The notes beneath the pieces are model-generated. The model had not been told where the DNA came from and searched no databases. It saw nothing but the letters and a program-made list of their open reading frames with translations. 64,000 bases of DNA from Sphingomonas sp. Leaf242 (lineage in GTDB: Bacteria; Pseudomonadota; Alphaproteobacteria; Sphingomonadales; Sphingomonadaceae): positions 628,972 through 692,971 of the forward strand of contig NZ_LMLW01000001.1 in the NCBI RefSeq assembly GCF_001422045.1. Direction: 5' to 3'. The position numbers and the translations under genes were made by a program. Shown here piece after piece: positions 18,045 through 26,676 of this stretch (its first letter is position 1; each line of letters opens with the position of its first letter).

Positions 18045-19694
18045 ATGACCAGCTTTACTCGCCTCGGCACGATCCTGCTGACCGGCACGGCCTGCCTCGC
18101 ACTCACCGCATGCGGTGGGGCCGACGACGTCGCCTCGCCGGGCGCTGGCACGGTGATCATCACGCCGCCCGCCACGCCGACGCCAACACCTGCCACCCCG
18201 ACGCCCACGCCGACGGCGATTACCGCCGCGCAGTTCGCCTCGACCTCGGGCGGCCGCTCGGACGGCACGATCACGATCAGCGCCGACGAGCAGCTTGCGA
18301 TCGTCAACGCTGGCACCAACAACAACGTCAGCGGCACCAACGTCCTGACCGGCGTGTACCCGACCGCCGCGACGTCCGCCACGACCGCGACCGACCCGTC
18401 GTCGATCAACCCGTTCTTCACCAGCACGAACTTCGTCGGCGCGCTGAACGGACCGTCCGACACTGCGTTCCAGGGCTGGACCTGCAACTCGTCGTCGGCG
18501 CAGTTCGGCGGCAGCACGACTGCGAGCTGCACGGCCGTCCCGAGCATCGGTGCTTATAGCGCTGCGACCTCGGTATGCCCGACGGGTACGATCGACGATG
18601 GTACGAACGAAACCAGTTCGGCGCCCGCAACGCGCCGCCTCTGCCGTCTGCCGACGCTCATTACGACGAGCCTGACGCTGCCGAAGATCGCTGGTGTCGT
18701 CTACCGCCTGCGTGGCCAGACCGAAGTCGGCGCCGATGTCGGCACGACCGGTGCGGATACCGGCGTGACGCTGACGGTCGCGCCAGGCGTGGTTGTCGCG
18801 GCGGACTCGACCGAAGTCACCGCCGATCTCCTGCTCGTCAACCGCGGGTCGAAGATCAGCGCCGTTGGTACGCGCGATGCGCCCATCATCTTCACGTCGC
18901 AGCAGAACCTGACCGCCAACGGCGTCAGCGATGCGACGCAGGGCCAGTGGGGCGGGATCATCCTGCTCGGCCGCGCTCCCGTCGCGGTCTGCGCCACCGG
19001 TACCGGTCCGAACAACGCTGGCGGCACGAGCACGACCTGCCAGCAGGCGATCGAAGGCGTCACCGGGCGCTTCTACGGTGGCCCGACCGCCGCGGACAAC
19101 AGCGGCACGATGCAGTATGTCCAGATCCGCTACAGCGGCATCGCGATCAGCGACGGCAACGAGCTTCAGGGCCTGACGTTGGGCGGCACCGGTTCGGGCA
19201 CGACGATCGATCACGTCCAGAGCCACAACTCGGCCGATGACGGCATCGAAATCTTCGGCGGCACCACGAACGTCCGGTATTTCGCGGTCACCGGCGCGGA
19301 CGACGACGGCTACGATATCGACAACGGCTATCGCGGCTTCATGCAGTTCATCATCGCTGCGCAGAAGATCACCCCGGCGACCGCCGACTCGTTCTCGACC
19401 GAGATCGACTCGAACGCTGCCGAGGATCTGCTGCCGCGGACCTTCGGCCAGTATTCGAACTTCACGTTCGTCCAGACCGCGCTTGCGCCGGCCGCGATCC
19501 GCCAGCGTGGCGGGTCGGACATGCGCTTCATCAACGGGATCGTGAAGACACCGGCGACCGTCGCCTGCCTCAACCTGATCGCGCAGGAAACCAGCCAGGC
19601 CGATCGCTCGACGATCCGCGCCGCCGATGCGTCGAAGCAGGACGTTGGCCCGCCGATCTTCACCTCGGTCTACTTCAACTGCAACGGCCGGTAA
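18045..19694 (+). CDS. Surface/exported lipoprotein with parallel-beta-helix character
   Basis: 549 residues with a lipoprotein signal (ACLALTACGG) followed by a Thr/Pro-rich spacer of PTPTP repeats (about residues 42-60). The rest is Gly/Thr/Asn-rich, with runs such as GIEIFGGTTNVRYFAVTGADDDGYD suggesting a right-handed beta-helix, and several Cys that may form disulphides. It lies directly before a TonB-dependent receptor, behind a PHO-box-like site, and one gene away from a full type II secretion operon. In Caulobacter a phosphate-starvation lipoprotein (ElpS) is exported by the type II system. Equating this gene with ElpS is inference from context. Confidence 0.75.
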   Translation: MTSFTRLGTILLTGTACLALTACGGADDVASPGAGTVIITPPATPTPTPATPTPTPTAITAAQFASTSGGRSDGTITISADEQLAIVNAGTNNNVSGTNVLTGVYPTAATSATTATDPSSINPFFTSTNFVGALNGPSDTAFQGWTCNSSSAQFGGSTTASCTAVPSIGAYSAATSVCPTGTIDDGTNETSSAPATRRLCRLPTLITTSLTLPKIAGVVYRLRGQTEVGADVGTTGADTGVTLTVAPGVVVAADSTEVTADLLLVNRGSKISAVGTRDAPIIFTSQQNLTANGVSDATQGQWGGIILLGRAPVAVCATGTGPNNAGGTSTTCQQAIEGVTGRFYGGPTAADNSGTMQYVQIRYSGIAISDGNELQGLTLGGTGSGTTIDHVQSHNSADDGIEIFGGTTNVRYFAVTGADDDGYDIDNGYRGFMQFIIAAQKITPATADSFSTEIDSNAAEDLLPRTFGQYSNFTFVQTALAPAAIRQRGGSDMRFINGIVKTPATVACLNLIAQETSQADRSTIRAADASKQDVGPPIFTSVYFNCNGR

Positions 19695-19735
19695 GCCTCC
19701 GGTCGGCTCTCCGCAGTCGATGATGTGAGCAGCGA

Positions 19736-19766
19736 TGCCGGGGCGGTTCCAAAGACCGCCCCGGCA
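19736..19766 (+). terminator. Perfect 12-bp hairpin between lipoprotein and TonB receptor genes
   Basis: TGCCGGGGCGGT pairs perfectly with ACCGCCCCGGCA around a 7-base loop. Only a short TT follows, so it may attenuate expression of the receptor relative to the lipoprotein or stabilise the upstream mRNA, rather than stop transcription fully. Confidence 0.55.
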
Positions 19767-19800
19767 TTCGCCCATAGACCCCTGATCTGGATATTCGGCC

Positions 19801-22593
19801 ATGCAAACGCGCTTCGGCTATGCCACCTTACTTCTCCTGACCTCGCAGCTGGTCGCGCCGGCCGCGCTGGCCCAAACTGGTGGTGCAGCACCGGCTCCCG
19901 CCGCGCCGCCCCCCGCCTCGACCACGCCGACGGGGCCTGTCTCGACGCCGGTGGACACGTCTGCGCCACAGGCCGCAGGTGCACAGGCCGAAGTGTCGAC
20001 GCCTGGCTATGATCCCAATGGCGGCGAGGACATCGTCGTCGTCGGCCGCAACATCCCGAATTTCGTCCGTGCGACGCCGCAGGTCGTGTCGGTCCTGTCG
20101 ACCGAGGACATCGCCCGCACCGGCGAAGGCGACATCGCCGGCGCCTTGTCGCGCGTTACCGGTCTCAGCATCGTCGGCAACGGCTTCGTCTATGTCCGCG
20201 GTCTCGGCGATCGGTACTCGTCGTCGCTGCTCAACGGTTCGCCCTTGCCGAGCCCCGAGCCGCTACGCCGTTCGGTCCCGCTCGACATCTTCCCGACCAC
20301 GATCGTCGGGTCCGCGCTGGTCCAGAAGACCTATTCGGTGAACTATCCCGGCGAATTCGGCGGCGGCGTGATCAACCTCACGACCAAGACGATCCCGGAC
20401 AAGAACTTCCTGTCGTTCGGCGGCTCGGTTTCGGCCGACACCGCGACGACCAGCGAGCTCGGCTACACCTATTACGGCGGCGATAAGGACTGGATCGGCT
20501 ACGACGACGGCACCCGCAAGGTGCCGAGCTTCATCAAGGATGCGTCAAAGGGCAACGGCAACATCTCCGCCGCGCAGGCCGCCACGCTCAGCAACGCCTC
20601 GACCTCGCTGCTCCAGCGCAACAATCAGCTTCCCGCCAATTTCTCGGGCGAGATCAGCGGCGGTACGGTGTTCGACATCGGATCGGGCCGGCTCGGCGTC
20701 ATCGCATCGGTCAGCGCGAGCAACACCTTCCGCACCCGCAACATCACGCAGCAGGATTCGGTCACGCCCGAGGGTCTGCTGCGCAACGATTTCCAGACCC
20801 TGCTGACCGACAACCGGATGGTCGCCAACGGGCTCCTCGGCATCGGCTACGAGTTCGGCGAGAACAGCGTCAAGCTCACCAACGTCTACATCCACGATAC
20901 GCTCAAGCAGGCGCGCGGGTCGGCGGCGACCACCTACAACAACTCGAGCGGTCTGCGTTTCCAGCAGAATACCAACTGGTTCGAACGCCAGTTGTTCGAG
21001 ACCCAGCTGGTCGGCGCGTTCAAGCCGGTGGACGCGCTGACGCTCGACGTCCGCGGCGCCTACGCCAACTCTAAACGCAACGCGCCATACGAGCGGCAGT
21101 TCGATTACCTCTGCTCGAACACCACCACGACCGGTCTGCCGATCACCGTGCAGGATCCGAACGGCACCGGGGGCGCGCAGTGCAACGGCGCCTATCAGGT
21201 GACGCAGCGCTTCTCGCCGTTCGCGTCGATCATCTTCAGCGAACTGAAGGAGGACCTCTACAGCGGGCAGGCCGATCTGGCCTACAAGCTGTCGACCGCG
21301 CGGCCGGTGACGCTTTCGACCGGTTATTTCTATTCGGATACGAAACGCACGTCGTCGCGCCTTCAGTTCAATTACCAGACGCCACGCGGTGGTGGCACCG
21401 CGCCGGGCTATCCCTACAATCTGCTGCGCCCGGACTATCTGCTCGCGATCGACACGAACGATCCGAACAACTCGCTGGAGCTGCAGTTCAACACCCCGCT
21501 CGGCGCGTACCAGTATGACGCGTCGCTGCGCATTCATGCAGGCTATGTCCAGGCCGAAGCCGAGGTCGCCGACGGTATCCGCGGCACGATCGGCGTCCGC
21601 TACGAGACGGCGGACGAGCGGGTGACCCCGATCGATTCCGCGACGACGCGCCTGAAGAACGACTATTTCCTGCCGGCTACCACGCTGACCTGGAATTTCG
21701 CGCCCGACATGCAGTTTCGCGTCAGTGGATCGAAGACGATCTCGCGCCCGCAGTTCCGCGAGCTTGCGCCGCAGCAGTTCCGCGATCCCGAATCGGATCG
21801 CCTGTTCTTCGGTAACCCGCTGTTGCAGGATACCAAGCTGTACAATCTCGACGCACGGTACGAGTGGTTCTTCGCGCGTGACCAGCGCTTCACGCTCGGT
21901 GCGTTCTACAAGCGGATCGACAAGCCGATCGAGCAGGTCGGTTTCTACACCGGTGCCGACGATCGTCTCCAGACCGGCTTCACCAATCTGCCCAAGGCCA
22001 AGCTGTACGGCGGCGAGGTCGAGTTCCAGAAATACGTCCCGCTCGACACGCTCGGCAGCGATTTCTTCGCGACGCGCCGCCTGCTGTTCATCGCCAATTA
22101 CACCTATACGAACTCGTCGATCACGGTGGACGACACCTGCGTGCCGAACGTGGTCGACCAGACCACGAAGGTCGCAGGGTGCGATACCGGGTTTGCGCCC
22201 GCGACGGGCAATTTCCGTGACGGCGCGCCGCTCACCGGTCAGTCGGATCACTTGGTCAACGTCCAGCTTGGATTGGAGGATACCAAGCGGCTGTCGCAGA
22301 TCACGCTGCTGTTCAACTATGCCAGCGACCGCGTGACGAACCGCGGCCCGTCCAACCTCGGTGGTGCGGGCTTCCTGCCCGACATCATCGAAAGGCCCGG
22401 CATCCGCCTCGATCTCGTCGCGCGCCAGGGCATCGAACTGCGCGGTGCCAAATTCGAGGTGAAAGCCGAGGCTCGCAACCTCACCAAGATGCGGTTCAGC
22501 GAAGGCCAGACGTTCGAGAATGGCAACAAGGTGTACATCAACCGGTACAATCTGGGTCAGGTATTCACGCTGGGTATCAGCACGACGTTCTGA
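19801..22593 (+). CDS. TonB-dependent outer-membrane receptor
   Basis: 930 residues with a signal peptide (LLLLTSQLVAPAALAQ) and a Pro/Ala-rich spacer. A plug domain follows (EDIVVVGRNIPNFVRATPQVVSVLSTEDIARTGEGD... YVRGLGDRYSSSLLNG) and then a beta-barrel ending in an aromatic F (GISTTF), as required for outer-membrane insertion. It uses TonB energy to import a bound substrate. Its partner is the lipoprotein 107 bp upstream; the PHO-box-like site ahead of that gene suggests the substrate is phosphate-related, but nothing in the receptor itself shows this. Confidence 0.92.
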   Translation: MQTRFGYATLLLLTSQLVAPAALAQTGGAAPAPAAPPPASTTPTGPVSTPVDTSAPQAAGAQAEVSTPGYDPNGGEDIVVVGRNIPNFVRATPQVVSVLSTEDIARTGEGDIAGALSRVTGLSIVGNGFVYVRGLGDRYSSSLLNGSPLPSPEPLRRSVPLDIFPTTIVGSALVQKTYSVNYPGEFGGGVINLTTKTIPDKNFLSFGGSVSADTATTSELGYTYYGGDKDWIGYDDGTRKVPSFIKDASKGNGNISAAQAATLSNASTSLLQRNNQLPANFSGEISGGTVFDIGSGRLGVIASVSASNTFRTRNITQQDSVTPEGLLRNDFQTLLTDNRMVANGLLGIGYEFGENSVKLTNVYIHDTLKQARGSAATTYNNSSGLRFQQNTNWFERQLFETQLVGAFKPVDALTLDVRGAYANSKRNAPYERQFDYLCSNTTTTGLPITVQDPNGTGGAQCNGAYQVTQRFSPFASIIFSELKEDLYSGQADLAYKLSTARPVTLSTGYFYSDTKRTSSRLQFNYQTPRGGGTAPGYPYNLLRPDYLLAIDTNDPNNSLELQFNTPLGAYQYDASLRIHAGYVQAEAEVADGIRGTIGVRYETADERVTPIDSATTRLKNDYFLPATTLTWNFAPDMQFRVSGSKTISRPQFRELAPQQFRDPESDRLFFGNPLLQDTKLYNLDARYEWFFARDQRFTLGAFYKRIDKPIEQVGFYTGADDRLQTGFTNLPKAKLYGGEVEFQKYVPLDTLGSDFFATRRLLFIANYTYTNSSITVDDTCVPNVVDQTTKVAGCDTGFAPATGNFRDGAPLTGQSDHLVNVQLGLEDTKRLSQITLLFNYASDRVTNRGPSNLGGAGFLPDIIERPGIRLDLVARQGIELRGAKFEVKAEARNLTKMRFSEGQTFENGNKVYINRYNLGQVFTLGISTTF

Positions 22594-22630
22594 TGCGGAC
22601 TGACGGCGGGTGACCGCCAGTCGGTAACTA

Positions 22631-22733
22631 CCTCCCCGGCGAAGGCCGGGGCCCAATTGGAAAGCGCCGAGTAACGTAGCGCGACCTCGGTTAGCAACGC
22701 TGCCCAATTGGGCCCCGGCCTTCGCCGGGGAGG
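22631..22733. repeat. Paired palindromic element, type C
   Basis: CCTCCCCGGCGAAGGCCGGG at the left and CGGCCTTCGCCGGGGAGG at the right are inverted copies, with CCCAATTGG on each inner side. It sits between the convergent TonB receptor and oxygenase genes. Confidence 0.9.
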
Positions 22734-22816
22734 TGCTTAACTTTTCAGACGAGATCGAGATCGCTCGGCAAGTCCGCTTGCCCTGTTCTGACCGGCTAAG
22801 CCTTACTCAGCTCAGC

Positions 22817-23473
22817 CTAGCCCCATGCCTTCTCGCGAAACCACTTGGTGATCACATACTTGACCCCCGACCGTACCTTCATCCCGTGATGCAGCGTCGC
22901 AGGGTTGAGGCTGCCATCCGCTCGCCGGTTGTTCCACGCGAGCAGTTTGCCCGTCTCCGGCTGAACGATCTTGTCGATCGCCTTGAAGCGCGTCGCACCG
23001 CCCGCGTCTGGCCGGTTCAGGTAGATCATGACGGTCCACGTCCTGTTCCCCGCGACGCCGCAATAGCGCGTATAATCCACCCCGTTCGGCTCGAAATAAT
23101 CGGTATGCCCCTTGAACTCCTGGCCGACCGCATAGCGCTGGCCCTGCAGCGGCTCGCCGTGCACCGGGTCGAGTCCGGTCAGCGCCGCGATCCGGCGCTC
23201 GACCTCGATCGCCACGGGATCAAGCGGCGAAAGATCGCCCGTCTCACTCGTCCGATAGCTCGCGTCACCGTTCGAATCGGAGATCGTCGACGGCCGCCGT
23301 ACCGCATCGATCCGCTCGATCAGCGCCGCGCACAGGTCGGGCGGCAGGAAGTCGCGCCGCACGAACAGGTCGAGCTTCGGGCTTGGTACGCGCTGCACGC
23401 CGGGCACGGACAGCCGCGCCAGGATCGCTGCGGGGGGCAGGCCGGAGCCACTGGACGGGAATGTATCGGACAT
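22817..23473 (-). CDS. 2OG-Fe(II) oxygenase (prolyl 4-hydroxylase-like)
   Basis: 218 residues from the ATG at 23473. The iron triad is His123 and Asp125 (HTDYF) with distal His195 (TLHHGMKV), and Lys205 (GVKYVITKW) would bind 2-oxoglutarate. The RTSETGDL segment and the order of blocks match the bacterial P4H group. No signal peptide is seen, so it is probably cytoplasmic. The substrate is unknown. It is transcribed divergently from gspC. Confidence 0.88.
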   Translation of the reverse strand: MSDTFPSSGSGLPPAAILARLSVPGVQRVPSPKLDLFVRRDFLPPDLCAALIERIDAVRRPSTISDSNGDASYRTSETGDLSPLDPVAIEVERRIAALTGLDPVHGEPLQGQRYAVGQEFKGHTDYFEPNGVDYTRYCGVAGNRTWTVMIYLNRPDAGGATRFKAIDKIVQPETGKLLAWNNRRADGSLNPATLHHGMKVRSGVKYVITKWFREKAWG

Positions 23474-23632
23474 GCGCGTCTTCTGCCCATCGCCGACGCG
23501 ATGCGCTACCCTGTCCGTCATCTCGGCGCGCCCGGCACCGGATTGCGCATATTCGGCGGGCAAGCCATTGACGCGGAATTGTAACATGGCATGCCTACGC
23601 GACGGGATGCGGGAAATTGGGGTGGGTCGCGG

Positions 23633-24460
23633 ATGCGGTTGAAGCTGGACGCGCGGGCGCGCCGTATCTTGCGGCGTATACCGGTCGTGAATGTCTATAG
23701 TGTCGTCGAACTCGCGCTGCTGGCCGGGCTGGCCACGCAGTGCGCGCGGCTTGCGTGGACGATCGTGACGCCGATCACGCCGCTCGGCGACTGGCGCCCG
23801 GCTGCGCCGATGGTCGTCGGATCGCCCGCCGATATCTTGCGCGGGTTCGATCCGTTCTTCCGCCTCGGTGGGGCGGCGGGCGCACCCGCCACCGTCACGT
23901 CGCTCCAGCTGACCCTGTTCGGCACGCGCATCGACGAAGCGATGGCGCGTAGCTCCGCGATCATCGCCGGTCCTGACGGTCTCCAGCAAAGCGTCGCGGT
24001 CGGCGACGAGATCCAGCCGGGCGTGCGCCTCAAGTCGGTCGCGTTCGATCACGTCACGATTGACCGTGGCGGTGCCGACGAGGACCTGTTCCTCGACCAG
24101 TCGGGCGCCGTCACGCCGGTCGCTCCGGGTGCGGCACCGGCGGGTGCGCCCGGAGCACCAGCGCCCGCCGCCGGTATCCCGATCGCTCAGTTGCGCAGCG
24201 AGATCGGCTTCATCCCGAGGATCGACGGCGGCCGCATCAGCGGGCTGACGGTCCGGTCGCAGGGCTCGGGCAACGTCTTCCGCTCCGCCGGGCTCAAGGA
24301 CGGCGATGTCGTCACCTCGATCGGCGGGCGGCCCGTTTCGGGCCCCGGCGATCTCGACCGCATCGCCAAGGATTTCGCGGGCGGCGGCAACGTCCCCATC
24401 ACCGTAGAACGCGGCCAGGATACCCTGCCGCTCGCCATTACGATCGCGCCACCCCAATGA
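23633..24460 (+). CDS. gspC: Type II secretion inner-membrane protein GspC
   Basis: About 275 residues from the ATG at 23633; an ATG at 23591 would add 14. One N-terminal membrane helix (VVELALLAGLATQCARLAWTIV), a periplasmic homology-region domain (LFGTRIDEAMARSSAII), an Ala/Pro-rich linker, and a C-terminal PDZ domain (about 205-272, FRSAGLKDGDVVTSIGGRPV). GspC connects the inner-membrane platform to the secretin and helps select substrates. Its stop overlaps the gspD start (ATGA), beginning an unbroken chain of overlapping genes to gspN. Confidence 0.9.
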   Translation: MRLKLDARARRILRRIPVVNVYSVVELALLAGLATQCARLAWTIVTPITPLGDWRPAAPMVVGSPADILRGFDPFFRLGGAAGAPATVTSLQLTLFGTRIDEAMARSSAIIAGPDGLQQSVAVGDEIQPGVRLKSVAFDHVTIDRGGADEDLFLDQSGAVTPVAPGAAPAGAPGAPAPAAGIPIAQLRSEIGFIPRIDGGRISGLTVRSQGSGNVFRSAGLKDGDVVTSIGGRPVSGPGDLDRIAKDFAGGGNVPITVERGQDTLPLAITIAPPQ

Positions 24461-26676
24461 AAAAACTGCTTCTCGGCCCCGTCGTGGCGCTCGCACTTGC
24501 GGCAGGCGTCCACGCGCAGACCACGCTCAACGTCCGCGATGCCGATATCCGCGCGTTTATCGCCGACGCCGCCAAGGTCACCGGGCGCACGTTCATCATC
24601 GACAACCGCGTCGCCGGCAAGGTGACCGTTGTCACCGATCGCCCGCTGTCGCGCTCCGAATATTTCGAGATATTCCTCTCGACGTTGCGCGCCAACGGCC
24701 TCGTCGCGGTGCCGACTTCGGGCGGCGCGTTCCGCGTCCAGCCGCTCGACAACGCCGCCTCGCAGCCGAGCCGGATCGGCGTCGCGGGCGCCGCACGCAA
24801 CAGCTACGTTACCGAGATCATCCGCCTCCGCGCGATCGACGCGCAGTCCGCAGTCGAGACGGTTCGCCCGCTGGTCAGCGCGCAGGGCTCGGTCAGCGCG
24901 AACCGTGGCGGCAACAGCCTCGTCGTGGTCGATTTCGCCGACAACATCCGGCGCATCCGCGAAGTCCTTCGCCGGATCGACACCGACACCTCCTCCACGC
25001 GCGTCGTCGCGCTGAAGAACGCCAGCGCGAAGGAGATCGCCACCGCGCTCCAGGGCCTGATCGGAACTGGCACTGGCGGCGGTCAAGGCGGGCAGGGCGG
25101 TGGCGCAGGCTCCGGCCCGAGCGCATCGGTGGTCGCGGTCGAGGGCTCGAACGCGGTCGCGCTGCGCGGCGATCCGACCACGGTCGCCCGCCTCGCGCAG
25201 GTCGCCGCCGACCTCGACCAGAAGGCACGCAACGGCACCGAGATCAAGGTCGTCTTCCTCGAAAACGCCGATGCCGAGCAACTGCTGCCGGTGTTGCAGG
25301 AACTCGTCGGCCAGACCCCGACGCAGCCCGTGCAGACCGCCTTGTCGCGCTCGAATTTCGGGTCGAGCAGCACTAACGGTGCGTCCGGCGGCCAGTCGAA
25401 CTTCTCGCAACCTCAGATCCCGCAATCCGGACCGTCGTCGAGCGGCGGGGGCGGCGGATCGGGCCAGGCGGCGATCACCGCAGCCGGCGGCAAGACCGCC
25501 GCGGTCGTTACGCGCTTTGCCGGTGCCAACGCGATCGTCATCGCCGCACCCGCCGAGATCCAGCGTCAGTTGAACGAAGTCGTCCGCCAGCTCGACACCC
25601 GCCGCGAACAGGTACTCGTCGAGGCTATCGTCGCCGAGGTCTCCGATTCGACCGCGAGGACGCTCGGTGCGCAGTTCATCGTCGGTGACCCGAGCGGTGG
25701 AGCGTTCGGCGCATCGACCTTCTCGAACTCCGCGCCCAACATCCTCCAGATTGCCGGCGCGATCGGCGCGCGTTCGATTGGCGGCAACGGCACGACGGTC
25801 GTCGCGCCCGATGGCACGCGCACCGAAACGAACACGCCCAATGCCGCGGCGGACGCTTTGCAGCAGTCGGCGATCGCATCGATCCTCGCGGCCACCGGCG
25901 GCTTTGGCGGGTTCGGCGGCAAGATCGGCAGCACGTTCTTCGGCGCGATCATCAACGCGGTGAAGAGCGACACGACCTCGAACCTGCTCCAGGTCCCGCA
26001 CCTCGTCACGCTCGACAACCAGGAGGCGCACAGCCTCGTCGGGCAGGAGATTCCGATCACCACGGGGCAGGCGCTCAGCACCAATTTCGACAACGCGTTC
26101 CGCACCACGCAGCGCCAGAATGTCGGCATCGAGCTGACCGTGCGGCCGCAGGTGAACTCGAGCGGTACGGTGAAGCTCAACCTCCGCCTCGAGGTCAGTT
26201 CGATCGCCGGCCCGGTATCGAGCGACAATAGCGACCTGATCCTCAACAAGCGCGAGGTCGAGACCGTCCGCACCGTCGACGACGGCCAGATCGCGGTGAT
26301 CAGCGGCCTGCTCGACGATAACGAGCGCCGCACGATCGAGAAGATCCCGCTGCTCGGCGACATCCCCGTGCTCGGCCATCTGTTCACCTCGAAGGCGAAG
26401 CAGCGGTCGAAGACCAACCTGATGATCTTCATCCGCCCGACGATCCTGCGCACCGCGGAAGACAGCCGTAAGCTGACCGAACAGCGCTATGGCTATGTCC
26501 GCCTGCAACAGGGCTTGCAGGAGCCGGGCGCCGAGCCGTCGATCGACCAGCTCGTCCGCGACTACATGGGCGCGGCTCCGCCGATCCCGAGCGCACCGAT
26601 CCCCGGCAACATCGAAGACCCGCGCATCGCCGTCCCGGTCCGCACCTCGACGATGGTCGTGCGGCCCAGGAAATGA
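24457..26676 (+). CDS. gspD: Type II secretion secretin GspD
   Basis: 739 residues with a signal peptide (LLLGPVVALALAAGVHA). N0 domain (NVRDADIRAFIADAAKVTGRTFIID), repeated N1-N3 modules separated by Gly-rich linkers (GTGGGQGGQGGGAGSG and SSGGGGGSGQ), then the secretin channel with VPHLVTLDNQEAHSLVGQEIPI and the C-terminal VISGLLDDNERRTIEKIPLLGDIPVLGHLF. It forms the outer-membrane pore. A Pro-rich tail past residue 690 may be an S-domain substitute. Translationally coupled on both sides. Confidence 0.96.
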   Translation: MKKLLLGPVVALALAAGVHAQTTLNVRDADIRAFIADAAKVTGRTFIIDNRVAGKVTVVTDRPLSRSEYFEIFLSTLRANGLVAVPTSGGAFRVQPLDNAASQPSRIGVAGAARNSYVTEIIRLRAIDAQSAVETVRPLVSAQGSVSANRGGNSLVVVDFADNIRRIREVLRRIDTDTSSTRVVALKNASAKEIATALQGLIGTGTGGGQGGQGGGAGSGPSASVVAVEGSNAVALRGDPTTVARLAQVAADLDQKARNGTEIKVVFLENADAEQLLPVLQELVGQTPTQPVQTALSRSNFGSSSTNGASGGQSNFSQPQIPQSGPSSSGGGGGSGQAAITAAGGKTAAVVTRFAGANAIVIAAPAEIQRQLNEVVRQLDTRREQVLVEAIVAEVSDSTARTLGAQFIVGDPSGGAFGASTFSNSAPNILQIAGAIGARSIGGNGTTVVAPDGTRTETNTPNAAADALQQSAIASILAATGGFGGFGGKIGSTFFGAIINAVKSDTTSNLLQVPHLVTLDNQEAHSLVGQEIPITTGQALSTNFDNAFRTTQRQNVGIELTVRPQVNSSGTVKLNLRLEVSSIAGPVSSDNSDLILNKREVETVRTVDDGQIAVISGLLDDNERRTIEKIPLLGDIPVLGHLFTSKAKQRSKTNLMIFIRPTILRTAEDSRKLTEQRYGYVRLQQGLQEPGAEPSIDQLVRDYMGAAPPIPSAPIPGNIEDPRIAVPVRTSTMVVRPRK

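Noticed and set aside
24187..26508. 773-codon open frame antisense to gspC/gspD
   Set aside because: Shadow of gspD and the end of gspC; no start signal and no protein-like motifs.
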